From: Planctomycetota bacterium
GTDB lineage: Bacteria > Planctomycetota > Phycisphaerae > SM23-33
DNA: 34,706 nt
Direction: 5' to 3'
NCBI GenBank assembly: GCA_016235825.1
Contig: JACRIL010000173.1
Coordinates: 1-34,706, forward strand
The notes below the pieces were generated by a model. The model saw only the letters and a program-made list of their open reading frames with translations. It had not been told where the DNA came from and searched no databases. Within the stretch, counting starts at the first letter, position 1. Each line of letters starts with the position of its first letter. A program made the position numbers and the translations under genes. Below, piece after piece: positions 24,039 through 33,583 of this stretch.

Positions 24039-27000
24039 ATGGACCAAAGGAAGGACAACAGGCCGCCGGAAGGCAGCGCCCCGCCCGGCCCCGGCGATCA
24101 GGGCAGCACGATCGCTATGCCCGGCTCGCTGACCACGCTCCGCCAGGAGGACATAGAGAAACTCTGGGGCGAGGAGCTGACCTTCCAGTTTGACGACGGG
24201 GCCACGTTAAAGGCCCGGCTGGCCGGCCCCGGACGGTGGGCCGACCTGACCGTCAAGGAACATTCGCTCGCCCAGCCCGACCAGGAGCCCCAGCTCACCG
24301 ACGATTTTCACCTGCTCAAGGTGATCGGCGAAGGGGGGATCGGCGTGGTCTACGAGGCCCGCCAGATGGCCATCGACCGGATAATAGCGATCAAGATGCT
24401 CAAGGCCGACCACTCCGCCGAGCCGGGCCGGCGGGCCAAGTTCATCGCCGAGGCCGTCGTTACCGGCGACCTGGACCACCCCAACATCGTGCCGATCCAC
24501 GACCTGGGCGTCAACGAGAGCGGCCAGCTTTTTTACGCCATGAAAATGGTCCGCGGCACGCCGTGGAGCAGGGCGATCGGCACAATGCCGCAGAACGAGA
24601 ACGTCCAGATATTGATGCGCGTGGCCGACGCGGTGGCCTTCGCGCACAGCAAGGGCGTCATTCACCGCGACCTCAAGCCCGACAACGTCATGCTCGGCGA
24701 GTTCGGCGAAGTTGTGGTGATGGACTGGGGCCTGGCCGTTTCGGTCAGCCCAGAAGGCAAGGCCGACAAGCTCTCGCAGTCGCTGGCCTTCGGCGGCACG
24801 CCGGCATACATGGCCCCCGAGATGGCGCTGGGGCAGGTCGATAAAATCGGTTTTGCAAGCGACGTCTATCTGCTGGGCGCGATGCTCTACGAGATACTGA
24901 CGGGCCGCAAGCCTCACAAAGGCCGAAACGTTACCGAGAGCATCACTCTGGCGGCAAACAACGCCATGCTGGATGTCGCCGGCCAGCCCGGCGGCGAATT
25001 GATGGATATCGCCATGAAGGCCCTTTCGACCCGGCCCCAGGACAGGTTCGACAGCGTCAAGGAGTTCCAGTCCGAGATCAGGTATTATGAGGCCCACGCC
25101 GAAAGCGTCGATCTTGCCGAATCGGCGCAGGATGACATGAAGGCAGCGGCGGAAAACAAGGATTACCCGCTTTTCGCGCGAGGCATGTACCGGTTCCAGG
25201 AGGCCCTGAACGTCTGGCCGGACAACATAAACGCCAAACTGGGCCTGTCGGCGATCAGGCAGGCCTACGCCCTCTGCGCGCTGGAAAAAGGCGACCTCGA
25301 CCTTGCCGGCCAGCATCTCGACCCAGCCGATCCAGCTCACGCCGAACTGCTGGTCCGCGTCGCCAAGGCCAGGAAGGAGCGGGATCAGATGGAGGCTGCT
25401 ATCGCCCGCGAACGCAAGCTCGCCGAGCGTCAGGCGAGGCGGGCGCTTAACGTAAACAAGTTCCTGATGGAGATGCTCTCGTCGTCCGATCCCGCGCGAA
25501 GGGGCAGGTCTGTAACCGTTCTGGAAGTTATGAGCCAGATGGCCAGCGAACTGGACCGCAGATTTTCCGACGACCACGAAACGCTCGCGAGCGTCCACCA
25601 GACGCTCGGCGTAACCTATCGGTCTCTCGGCCAGTACGACCTGGCGGACACGCACCTTGAATCGGCCGGCAAGCTCCTGGCCGACATCGCCGGAGAAGAC
25701 TCGCTGGAATATGCCCAGTGGCAGGGCGAATGGGCCTCGCTCAAGCGTCTGGAAGGAAAATACGAGCAGGCCGAGGAACTTTTCAGGGAAGTTCTGGAGA
25801 CTCACCGTCGTCTTCTGGGCGTCGACCATCCGGAGACCCTGCGTACCATCAACAGCCTCTCCCAAGCCATGTTCGACCAGGGAAAGTACGATCAGGCTGA
25901 AAAACTCATACGGGCCGTGCTTGACGTCCGAAGACGGATGTTCAATTCCGAGCACCCCGACACGCTGGAATCCATGAGCCAATTGGCGGTACTGTTGCGC
26001 AATGCCGGAAGAATCGAGGAGGCCGAGGATCAGTACAGAATCGTACTCGATGCCCGCAGACGAGTGCGCGGCCCCAAGCATCTGGACACCCTTTCCACAA
26101 TGCACAGCCTGGCCTGCGTGCTCTTCGACCGAGGCAAATTGCCGGAAGCCCGCCGGCAGTTCCAGGAAGTGCTCGATCATTACAAGGTGTTGATGGGCGA
26201 GGAACATCCGGACACGCTGAACACCATGCACTGCCTGGCCGTCATACTCTGCCAGGAGGAAATGCTGGAGCAGGCTGAATCCCTGAACAGGACGGTCCTG
26301 GATATCCGCAGGCGCGTGCTTGGCCGCGACCACCCTGAAACATTGAATTCAATGAACAGCCTGGCCGTCTCGCTCGTCCGCCAATGCAAATTCGTCGAGG
26401 GGATAGAACTGCTCACAGAGGTCGCCGAGCACTATAAAAATTCACTGGGGCCGGAACACCCCAATACGCTCCTGGTGACGAACAACCTTGCCAATTTCTA
26501 TGATTGGAACGGCGATTTCGATAGAGCCAGGGAAATCACCGAACAAGTGATTGAAATACGGCTGCGGACGTTGGGGCCGGAACATCCTGACAGCCTGACG
26601 TCAAAGCACTTTATGGGCAATATTCTTGTGGAACTGGGCAAGCTTGACGAGGCGATCAGGATGCTTCGCGAGACGATGGCATGCCGGCAGCGTGTGATGG
26701 GCGAAACAGCCGGCCCGACTCTTGCCGCAATGCTTTCCCTGGCCGTTGCGCTCCACAAGACCGGCAAATTTGACGAGGCCCGTGAACTCTGCCGGAAGGT
26801 AATCGAGGCGCGTTCCAGCCAGTCGCCGCCGGACAACCAGAATTGTGCGGAGGCGCTGCTGCGGCTTGCCGAGGTCGAGCTGGCGGCGGGAAATAACGCC
26901 GACGCCGCGAAGGCCGTTCAGGAGGCCGGCAAACTCACACTGCCTGACAAGTGCTGGCAGGCTGCCCTGCTGACGGCCGTTCAGGCCCAGTGCGCGCAGG

Positions 27001-27251
27001 CGGCCGGGGATTTTGCCGGCGCGTTTTCAATGGCGTCGGCTGCGACGGCGGCAATGGCCGCCGCCAGAGGACCCAGGCATCCGTCTACAAGGGCAGCAAG
27101 GCTCGTCCTGCTGAAGATTGCCGAGACCTGGAAAGCGAAAGACCCTTCCGTCTTCAGATCGGCCCTCGAAAAAGACGCCCGCGCCGCCGAAAATCTTGAA
27201 ATGGCAAAAAAAGGCGGCCGGGCCGCCCAGCGGCTCGATCTGGAAACATGA
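24039..27251 (+). CDS. Ser/Thr protein kinase with kinesin-light-chain-like TPRs
   Basis: The 1070-residue protein has a Hanks-type kinase domain at about 89-350: glycine loop GEGGIGVV (97-104), catalytic lysine IAIKM (Lys119), HRDLKPDN (209-216), DWG in place of DFG (229-231) and GTPAYMAPEMALG. DWG is frequent in planctomycete kinases and is not expected to abolish activity. A coiled, Arg/Glu-rich stretch (about 440-470) leads into TPRs. Seven units with an HPDTL-type signature recur every 42 residues between about 595 and 850, the spacing of kinesin-light-chain TPRs. No transmembrane helix is evident, so it is probably cytosolic and senses by protein-protein contact. There is no Shine-Dalgarno site before the ATG. 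It is divergent from cbpAB. Confidence 0.93.
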   Translation: MDQRKDNRPPEGSAPPGPGDQGSTIAMPGSLTTLRQEDIEKLWGEELTFQFDDGATLKARLAGPGRWADLTVKEHSLAQPDQEPQLTDDFHLLKVIGEGGIGVVYEARQMAIDRIIAIKMLKADHSAEPGRRAKFIAEAVVTGDLDHPNIVPIHDLGVNESGQLFYAMKMVRGTPWSRAIGTMPQNENVQILMRVADAVAFAHSKGVIHRDLKPDNVMLGEFGEVVVMDWGLAVSVSPEGKADKLSQSLAFGGTPAYMAPEMALGQVDKIGFASDVYLLGAMLYEILTGRKPHKGRNVTESITLAANNAMLDVAGQPGGELMDIAMKALSTRPQDRFDSVKEFQSEIRYYEAHAESVDLAESAQDDMKAAAENKDYPLFARGMYRFQEALNVWPDNINAKLGLSAIRQAYALCALEKGDLDLAGQHLDPADPAHAELLVRVAKARKERDQMEAAIARERKLAERQARRALNVNKFLMEMLSSSDPARRGRSVTVLEVMSQMASELDRRFSDDHETLASVHQTLGVTYRSLGQYDLADTHLESAGKLLADIAGEDSLEYAQWQGEWASLKRLEGKYEQAEELFREVLETHRRLLGVDHPETLRTINSLSQAMFDQGKYDQAEKLIRAVLDVRRRMFNSEHPDTLESMSQLAVLLRNAGRIEEAEDQYRIVLDARRRVRGPKHLDTLSTMHSLACVLFDRGKLPEARRQFQEVLDHYKVLMGEEHPDTLNTMHCLAVILCQEEMLEQAESLNRTVLDIRRRVLGRDHPETLNSMNSLAVSLVRQCKFVEGIELLTEVAEHYKNSLGPEHPNTLLVTNNLANFYDWNGDFDRAREITEQVIEIRLRTLGPEHPDSLTSKHFMGNILVELGKLDEAIRMLRETMACRQRVMGETAGPTLAAMLSLAVALHKTGKFDEARELCRKVIEARSSQSPPDNQNCAEALLRLAEVELAAGNNADAAKAVQEAGKLTLPDKCWQAALLTAVQAQCAQAAGDFAGAFSMASAATAAMAAARGPRHPSTRAARLVLLKIAETWKAKDPSVFRSALEKDARAAENLEMAKKGGRAAQRLDLET

Positions 27252-27311
27252 TTGGTGGCGATGCTATAATTACCAGACGGAATTTTTCTCATTCTTCCCG
27301 CGGATAATCTG

Positions 27312-28601
27312 ATGCTGCCGAAAAATCGTCCGTTCAACATAATGGCCAAGCCTGTATGCGGGGTGTGCAACCTCGCATGCGAGTACTGCTATTACCTTGC
27401 CAAGCCGGCGGAACTTTATCCGGGCGTCGAAAAGTTCCTGATGAGCGGTGAGGTGCTGGAGAGCCACGTCCGGCAGTATATGGCGGCGATGCCGCAGCAA
27501 TGCGATTTCGGCTGGCAGGGCGGCGAGCCGACTCTGGCGGGCCTTGAATTTTTTGAAAAGGTCCTGGAATTGCAGCGCCGCTTCGCCGTGCCCGGCCAGG
27601 CAGTGTCAAACGCGCTTCAGACCAACGCCACGCTGCTGGACGACCGCTGGTGCGAGTTCCTGGCCCGCAACAAGTTTCTCGTGGGCGTGAGTCTCGACGG
27701 CCCGCCTCGCCGGCACGACCATTTCCGGCACGACAAGGGCGGGCGCGACACGTTCCATCGCGCCTGGGCCGGTCTGGAAAAGCTCGCCGCCCACGGCTGC
27801 GAGTTCAACGTGCTCGTAACGCTCAATTCGGCGAACGCCGCAGCCGCCGGCGAAATCTATCGCTATCTCGTCAACCGTTCCATCCGCTACGTTCAGTTCA
27901 TCCCGATCCTGGAGAGGCGGCCCGACGGGACCTTCGCGGAATTTTCCTGCACGTGCGAGCAGTTCACAAAGGCCATTCTCGATGTCTTCGAGCAATGGGC
28001 CGGCCACGACGCCGGAAAGGTCTCCGAACGGCTGATTGACAACGTCATACACACAATCCTGTTTGGCCGCTCGGCTATATGCTGCCACGCGACCCAATGC
28101 GCCGCTGAGTTCGTCCTTGAGTGGAACGGCGATCTGTACGCCTGCGACCACTTCGTCCAGAAGGACTGGCTGATCGGCAATATTATGCGGACGCCACTCG
28201 TTGAACTGGTCGGGGGCGAAAAGGTGCGTGACTTCGCCCGCCTCAAGACCGAACTGCCCGACGACTGCAAGGCGTGCGAATACCTGGAATTCTGCAACGC
28301 CGGCTGCCCCAAGCATCACGTGCCGATCGGAACTTCGGCCAAGCGGGTGAATTATTACTGCTCGGCGTACAAGGCCTTCTTCGCGCAGGCCCTGCCGGAA
28401 CTGAGGCGGATGGCCGAATACTTCCGCTGCGGCGAAATCCCTCCGCCGAAGCAATCGCCGGCAGCCCAACCGGAAGGCGAAAAGAATGCGGCAGCGCCGG
28501 CGAATCGCAAAACCGCCCGCGGGCAGGCCGTCCCCGGCAGGAACGCCCCGTGCCCCTGCGGATCGGGCAAAAAATTCAAGGCCTGCTGCGGCAAGCGGTA
28601 A
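27312..28601 (+). CDS. anaerobic sulfatase-maturase-type radical SAM enzyme with SEC-C tail
   Basis: This 429-residue enzyme has the radical SAM motif CNLACEYC (Cys19, Cys23, Cys26), then FGWQGGEPTLAG, LQTNATLLDD and GVSLDGP, all typical of anSME. The SPASM part has CKACEYLEFCNAGCPKHH and a late YYCSAYKAFF. Such enzymes convert an active-site Cys or Ser of sulfatases to formylglycine without oxygen. After a Pro/Ala-rich linker the C-terminus ends NAPCPCGSGKKFKACCG, a SEC-C zinc motif that is often found on ribosome- or SecA-linked proteins. No sulfatase is in the window, so the client is elsewhere. TATAAT at 27265-27270 may be its promoter. It lies 60 bp after the kinase and ends 9 bp from the convergent hydrolase gene. 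Confidence 0.88.
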   Translation: MLPKNRPFNIMAKPVCGVCNLACEYCYYLAKPAELYPGVEKFLMSGEVLESHVRQYMAAMPQQCDFGWQGGEPTLAGLEFFEKVLELQRRFAVPGQAVSNALQTNATLLDDRWCEFLARNKFLVGVSLDGPPRRHDHFRHDKGGRDTFHRAWAGLEKLAAHGCEFNVLVTLNSANAAAAGEIYRYLVNRSIRYVQFIPILERRPDGTFAEFSCTCEQFTKAILDVFEQWAGHDAGKVSERLIDNVIHTILFGRSAICCHATQCAAEFVLEWNGDLYACDHFVQKDWLIGNIMRTPLVELVGGEKVRDFARLKTELPDDCKACEYLEFCNAGCPKHHVPIGTSAKRVNYYCSAYKAFFAQALPELRRMAEYFRCGEIPPPKQSPAAQPEGEKNAAAPANRKTARGQAVPGRNAPCPCGSGKKFKACCGKR

Positions 28602-28610
28602 TTCGGCAAT

Positions 28611-30362
28611 TCATTTGACAATCGGCAGGATCAGGCACGACGGTCGACCCGGAGTCATATATATGATCTGGTTGGCCACGGGCGAGGCGTCGTAGGATCT
28701 GACCGGCTCGAAGCTGTTTGGATGCACCTCGAAGGCCGGCTTGCTGCTGCTCGTGATTATCAGACCGATTTTGTGTCCTTTGTTGAACGCAACCGCCGCC
28801 CCGCCGACCGGTATCAGCATGTCATATGGTTTGCCTTTTTCCAGAGCCGATGGCTTTTTAAAATCATCGCGATATCTTGCCATTGCCGGCCCTTCTCGCA
28901 TTATCGCCTGGTAGCCGTCCGGATAGATATCCAGCAGCTTCGCAATAAACAGCGTGTCGGGCACGTCGGTTGAAAAATACAATTCAACCGATACTCTCCC
29001 GGCTATCTCGATCGGCTCGGTAAGTTCCGCCGTGGCGAACAGCAGCATATCCTTGCGGTCTTTCAATTCCCTCTGATCCAGCGCCCCATTGCCTTTGGGC
29101 TCGGTGTTATATCCTCCGCCGATGGTCGGGGCCGGGTCTTTGGGATCATATTTATATGTAACTGTCGCTTCCTTGTCGGTCGGCGGGGCCTTGTCCAGTT
29201 TGCCGTCCTTGTAAAAGTAAAAGCTGGTCGGAGTATGCGGGGGCGGCCAGACGTTCGTTACCTTCCGGCAGCTGCCCGGCGCCGACTGGTCGCGCACGTC
29301 GCCCATGACGAAATATTCGAGCCTGCCTTTCTCGGGCGCATCCTTGCCGTCAAGTATCTCCAGGAACGTCGGCACAGGCTGCGGTGCGCTGCCGGCATAT
29401 TTGCCCCAGGGAAATGCCAGCCCGTCCAGTTTGCCGTGCGCCTTTGCGGTAAACGTGGAAAAAATCCGGCACGTCGGCCCCAAATATTCAAACATGTCCA
29501 GGGCGCAATCCCCGAAGATGTTGAAATAGCCGTCGTCGCAGATATAGATCGTCTTGTTGTCTTTGGCGGCGTCTTTGACGATCTTGTCCCATTTTTCAAA
29601 GTCATATTTGAAAGGCGTGGGCTTGGGCCATTCTTCCGGCGCCAGCCCACGATGCAGAAGCCAGTTATATAATCCCTTGCGAACGCCGTTCTGGAAGCCC
29701 CAATAAAGATATGTATTGCCGGCGGAATTGCCCGGCGCGACGATCGTCAGGTGCGGGGCCTTGGACAAGAAGGCCATATGGGCGCACATTCCATGTCCGC
29801 TGCCGCCGAACATGCCGACTCGCCCGTTGGACCACGGCTGGGCGGCGATCCACTCGATGCAGTCATACCCGTCGTTGATCTCATTCACGTTATCCTTCGG
29901 GTCAAAAGTCCCTTTTCCCTCCGAATCGCCGTCGCCTCGCGGGTCCTGCGTTACGAAGGCGTAATTGCCCTTTTTGAGCTGCTTGGCGTACCCGGCCAGC
30001 CCGAACCGGCCGTACGGAGTGCGGACCAGGACCGTAGGCCAGGGCCCCTTGCCCGGAGGCAGGTAGATCGCCGTCGCGAGCTTCACGCCGTCGCGCATGG
30101 GCATCATCTCGTGTTTATATGTGGCGCCATCCTGCAATTCCTTGAGTATCGGACCGTAGGTCTTTTCCTTGTCGGCCTCCTTGTCCTCCCTGCCGGGCGT
30201 CTGACCGAGGGCCTGTGGCCCGGCCGGCAGCTCCGGAAGAGCCAAAACCAGAACCGCCGCGGCAAACAGCAGCTTTATCCCGGCGATTCCCTGAAGAGAC
30301 TCATATTTCGCGCTGATGCTCATGTGGCCGCATGGATACCGATTTTCGCTCTTTTCCGGCAT
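28611..30362 (-). CDS. exported CocE/NonD family hydrolase
   Basis: The protein (583 residues) belongs to the X-Pro dipeptidyl-peptidase (S15) group. After an N-terminal signal (residues about 27-54, KLLFAAAVLVLALPELPAG) come MRDGVKLATAIYLPPGKGPWPTV-type opening strands, TQDPRGDGDSEGK and the nucleophile region GRVGMFGGSGHGM with Ser188 (the family usually has GxSYxG, here GGSGHG). The C-terminal jelly-roll domain is present (AGRVSVELYFSTDVPDT, DGYQAIMREG). It should act outside the cytoplasm on esters, amides or peptides; the exact substrate is unknown. GGAG lies five bases before the ATG. Confidence 0.88.
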   Translation of the reverse strand: MPEKSENRYPCGHMSISAKYESLQGIAGIKLLFAAAVLVLALPELPAGPQALGQTPGREDKEADKEKTYGPILKELQDGATYKHEMMPMRDGVKLATAIYLPPGKGPWPTVLVRTPYGRFGLAGYAKQLKKGNYAFVTQDPRGDGDSEGKGTFDPKDNVNEINDGYDCIEWIAAQPWSNGRVGMFGGSGHGMCAHMAFLSKAPHLTIVAPGNSAGNTYLYWGFQNGVRKGLYNWLLHRGLAPEEWPKPTPFKYDFEKWDKIVKDAAKDNKTIYICDDGYFNIFGDCALDMFEYLGPTCRIFSTFTAKAHGKLDGLAFPWGKYAGSAPQPVPTFLEILDGKDAPEKGRLEYFVMGDVRDQSAPGSCRKVTNVWPPPHTPTSFYFYKDGKLDKAPPTDKEATVTYKYDPKDPAPTIGGGYNTEPKGNGALDQRELKDRKDMLLFATAELTEPIEIAGRVSVELYFSTDVPDTLFIAKLLDIYPDGYQAIMREGPAMARYRDDFKKPSALEKGKPYDMLIPVGGAAVAFNKGHKIGLIITSSSKPAFEVHPNSFEPVRSYDASPVANQIIYMTPGRPSCLILPIVK

Positions 30363-30479
30363 GGCAGCTCCAAATTTTCAATCGCCAGGTTTTCCTCGCC
30401 CGAATAATGATAAGAAGTCGCCGTAGCGGCATTCGTACGGAATATTTTTAAGAATCGACGGTATCCCACTCATTTAATT

Positions 30480-31724
30480 TCATTCTGCGACATTCATGGC
30501 CTTGAGGATTCGCTGCGCGGTCTGAGCGACCCTCGGATCGGAATCTTTGGCGAGTTGGCGAAGTTTTTCGACGTTGAAATCGCTGGCGTAATTTTTCATG
30601 GCATTAGCCGCGGCGGCGCGGGCCTTGGGGTCGGCGCTGTCCAGCCCGGCCTCCAGAAGCTCCGGAGGGACCGACTTGCGGAAGACCAGAAAGCCCAGCA
30701 GGGCGTACGACACGTAAGAACCTTCTGTGGATTTGGCGACCCTGGCGACAATGGCCTTGTCGAGGCTGTCGCTGTGCTGCTTTGGCCCGTGATAGGCGAT
30801 GCAGGCGCGAACGGCGCCGTCGGCGCTGTCCAGCAATTTTTCCAGCGCGGCGGCGGCCCGGCCGTCGCGAATGTCTGCGATGGCGGTTGCCAGCCACATG
30901 CGGGAATAATCCGGCCGCTTGGCGTTCGACGCCGCCTCGATCAGGTCGGCCAGCGCGTCTGGTCCGAGTCTGACGGCCGTGTGGTGGGCCGCCTGGGCGC
31001 CGAACGCGTCGCGGTCGAACTGTTTGAGCAGGTCGGCCATGAACTGCTTGCGTCCCTCAGCCGACAATTTGGCCAGCCGGGGCGGGCCGGCCGCAACATC
31101 GAGCGTGTTCGACGCGGCCAGGATCGACCCTTCCTTGCCCCGCGGCAGATAAAGCATCAGACGGGCCTGAAGCTTGCCCACCGACAACTGCTCGCACAGC
31201 GTGCCGGGCAGCGGCTTGATCTCCTGGCCCCCGCCGCCGGCGGAAGGATATCCGTCGGCCACTTTCAATCCCTTCTCATATAAAAACACCTTCATCGTCG
31301 CGACGTCTGCGGCGGGCAGCTCGAGTTCCTTTTGGCCTTCCAGGCTCGCAGGCCAGTCGCCTTTGTCGCCCATTGGCGGGAAAATTTTTTCGCTGAACCA
31401 CGCCTTTTTGCCGTCAGTGTCGTCCTGGACCAGAAACAGCCATGCGAAAACCTCGGCGCGATCGGGCAATTGTATGGCGGCGGTCCCGGCGTTCCGTATG
31501 GCGACGGATATCCTAAGCGGCTCGCCGACCGCCGGTGCGTCGAGGAATTGCAAGCTGACCTGGAGGCCCGCCTTGGCCTGTCCCCACAGGCGCTGGGCCG
31601 CGGGCTGACTTTCCGACGGCGACGATTCGGGCCGGCTCTGCGCAAGCGGCGATGCCGCCGGCTGCCCGAACGCCGCCGCCCACAGACACGCCGTCGTCAT
31701 CAGAAAAATCGGCGCGATCCTCAT
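30480..31724 (-). CDS. exported HEAT-repeat protein (paralogue 1)
   Basis: The 414-residue product has a signal peptide (APIFLMTTACLWAAAFGQ) and a beta-rich N-terminal domain (AVGEPLRISVAIRNAGTAAIQLP...) followed by HEAT-like helices (about 230-414: LIEAASNAKRPDYSRMWLAT, YALLGFLVFRKSVPPELLEA, DPRVAQTAQRILKAM). The upstream gene's product is a close paralogue: AYHGPKQHSDSLDKAIVAR matches AYWGPRQQSDRLDKAITAR, and ALLGFLVFR occurs in both. The two genes are separated by three bases, so the pair is a tandem duplication in one operon. HEAT arrays bind partner proteins; the role in the periplasm is unknown. Confidence 0.75.
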   Translation of the reverse strand: MRIAPIFLMTTACLWAAAFGQPAASPLAQSRPESSPSESQPAAQRLWGQAKAGLQVSLQFLDAPAVGEPLRISVAIRNAGTAAIQLPDRAEVFAWLFLVQDDTDGKKAWFSEKIFPPMGDKGDWPASLEGQKELELPAADVATMKVFLYEKGLKVADGYPSAGGGGQEIKPLPGTLCEQLSVGKLQARLMLYLPRGKEGSILAASNTLDVAAGPPRLAKLSAEGRKQFMADLLKQFDRDAFGAQAAHHTAVRLGPDALADLIEAASNAKRPDYSRMWLATAIADIRDGRAAAALEKLLDSADGAVRACIAYHGPKQHSDSLDKAIVARVAKSTEGSYVSYALLGFLVFRKSVPPELLEAGLDSADPKARAAAANAMKNYASDFNVEKLRQLAKDSDPRVAQTAQRILKAMNVAE

Positions 31725-31727
31725 CGG

Positions 31728-33308
31728 TTATTTTTCCCGTGGCGGCTGATCGGGCTGGGTGGCCGCATTCGGAACGGCCTGGGCCTTCTCGAACAGCGCC
31801 ATGCCCGACGGCGTGCGATACGCACTGGCCTTATCGAGGCACTTCCGGGCCGACTCAACCGTCTCGAACCGGCCCCAGCAAAGGTCGCTGCGGTCCTTTG
31901 TCGAGGCGACATATGTTTTATCCCAACCCGTGTCGGCCACGAGCTTCTGCTGGAACGACTCGCACATTGCCTTGTGGTTTTCCCCGCTGAATGAACATAG
32001 CAGGATGGTGAATCTGCCGTTCTGGGCCCACTCGCTGGCAACGGGCCTTGACGCCTGCAATATCAGCCTGATCGCATTGGCCGCGGCCTGATCATCGGTC
32101 GAGTCGAGCAGTTGCCGGAGCTTTATAAGGTCGGTCTTGCCTGCTGCGTCCTGGACGGCGGCGAGCGCCGACGCGCGAACGGCCGGGGTGTCGCTGTTCA
32201 GGCCGGCCTTGAGAAGGCCCTGGGGCGCCTGGCCGCGGAACACCAGAAAACCCAGAAGGGCCGCGGCCTTGAACCGGTCGTCGGCGGTCGCGGCCCTGGC
32301 CGTTATCGCCTTGTCCAGCCTGTCGCTCTGCTGCCGCGGACCCCAGTAAGCCGCCGCCAGCCGGACATCGGCCTGCGGGTCGTCCAGATAAGCCGTCAGC
32401 GGATCGACTGTCCGCTCGTCGGAAATCTCGGCGAGCGTCCGGATCAGCCATTTTTTTGCCTCATCGGCGTGCCCGGGGGCCTTGGCCACGGCGACCAGCT
32501 CGGGTATCGCCTGCGAGCCGAAGCGGATGGCCGTCCTGCTGGCGGCGATTGCGGCCTCGTAATCGCCGTCGAACTGCCTCATCAAATCGGCCAGAAAAAT
32601 CCCCCGCTCGGCGCTGTAAAGCGCCTTGAGGTCCGCGGGCGCAACCAGAACGCCAAGCCTGTTCGATTCCGCCGGTTCGGCGCCTTCGAGGCCCGGCAGG
32701 CACAACATCATCCGGCAGCTTGTCAGGCCTATCGACAGCACGTCGGCAAATTTGCCAATGTGTTCGATGCCCTTTTCGTACGCGGCTGACGGCTGAGTTT
32801 CGGGAAAACCGCTTTTGATTTTCAGTCCCTCCCTGAACGGATAAACGGGCGAGGCGCCGAAATCGGTCGGCCTGATTTCCACAGTCCGGCCCGCGGCCAG
32901 CTCGGACGGCCAGTCGGACGAGTTGAACACGATATAAACCCTGTCAGTGAAGAAGTCGCGCCTGGAGCCGTCCATGGCCTTTTGCGACACAAGCAGCCAG
33001 GCGAACACGTTCTTGCTCCCGGGCAGCCGGACGGGCCGGTCCGAGTCGTTGCGAATCTTCAGGGACGGGGCAAAGGCCCCGCGAAACACCAATTCGCCCG
33101 ATATGACAATGGAAATTCTCAAACATCCCGCGGCCGGTCCCCAGCCTGCGCCCATGTCCGCCGCCTGTCGGGTGTCGGCGGCCTGACTGCCGGAGCCGGT
33201 TTCCGACGGCATGGACTGGCCGCTCGAAGGATGGCTGTAAGTCAGCGCGTGGACAAGCACCAACAGCAGCAGTGCGCCGAACCGGGTTAGGCCTCTGGAC
33301 CATTGCAT
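31728..33308 (-). CDS. exported HEAT-repeat protein with SPOR-like end (paralogue 2)
   Basis: The start MQWSRGLTRFGALLLLVLVH puts a signal peptide at the N-terminus (526 residues); a longer frame from 33533 lacks one. A beta domain (RISIVISGELVFRGAFAPS) leads into HEAT-like helices (AAALLGFLVFRGQAPQGLLK) paralogous to the neighbour. The last 95 residues add FTILLCSFSGENHKAM and RSDLCWGRFETVESARKCL, the pattern of a SPOR domain (strand-helix-strand with W-G-x-F-x-x-x-x-x-A), which binds denuded peptidoglycan. The paralogue lacks this part. Together these suggest a cell-wall-associated scaffold. No Shine-Dalgarno site is visible, so the start is less certain. Confidence 0.75.
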   Translation of the reverse strand: MQWSRGLTRFGALLLLVLVHALTYSHPSSGQSMPSETGSGSQAADTRQAADMGAGWGPAAGCLRISIVISGELVFRGAFAPSLKIRNDSDRPVRLPGSKNVFAWLLVSQKAMDGSRRDFFTDRVYIVFNSSDWPSELAAGRTVEIRPTDFGASPVYPFREGLKIKSGFPETQPSAAYEKGIEHIGKFADVLSIGLTSCRMMLCLPGLEGAEPAESNRLGVLVAPADLKALYSAERGIFLADLMRQFDGDYEAAIAASRTAIRFGSQAIPELVAVAKAPGHADEAKKWLIRTLAEISDERTVDPLTAYLDDPQADVRLAAAYWGPRQQSDRLDKAITARAATADDRFKAAALLGFLVFRGQAPQGLLKAGLNSDTPAVRASALAAVQDAAGKTDLIKLRQLLDSTDDQAAANAIRLILQASRPVASEWAQNGRFTILLCSFSGENHKAMCESFQQKLVADTGWDKTYVASTKDRSDLCWGRFETVESARKCLDKASAYRTPSGMALFEKAQAVPNAATQPDQPPREK

Positions 33309-33506
33309 TTCTGTAATTTTACCAACTCCGCGGCCCGTGAACAAGACGGGCGGCAGTTGACTCATCGCCAATTTTGAAGCAGTTAGGGACTCTAAATTTT
33401 CAGGATACCGCCTGTCCGCCGGCAATGGAAACAGAATTGCACGTGCCGGCGGATTTGCAAGACGCCCTTCCGGCCGGGAAAAAGTTTGAATGATCGGAAA
33501 AAAAAT

Positions 33507-33534
33507 TTGAAAGATCATTGAAACAGGATACAAT
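33507..33534 (+). promoter_or_regulatory. putative promoter of the selenoprotein gene
   Basis: TTGAAA (33507-33512) and TACAAT (33529-33534) are 16 bp apart, 50 bases before the ATG. TTTGAATGATC (33485-33495) and TTTGAAAGATC (33506-33516) form a direct repeat 21 bp apart overlapping the -35, a possible regulator site. Confidence 0.5.
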
Positions 33535-33583
33535 CAGGAGTCGAGGGGGGCTGCTAAGACAAAGAGAAAGGCACGGGTGAATT

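Noticed and set aside
24207..26333. 708-codon open frame antisense to the kinase
   Set aside because: Shadow of the GC-rich kinase gene: composition is skewed, no domain is recognisable and the kinase frame has clear motifs throughout.
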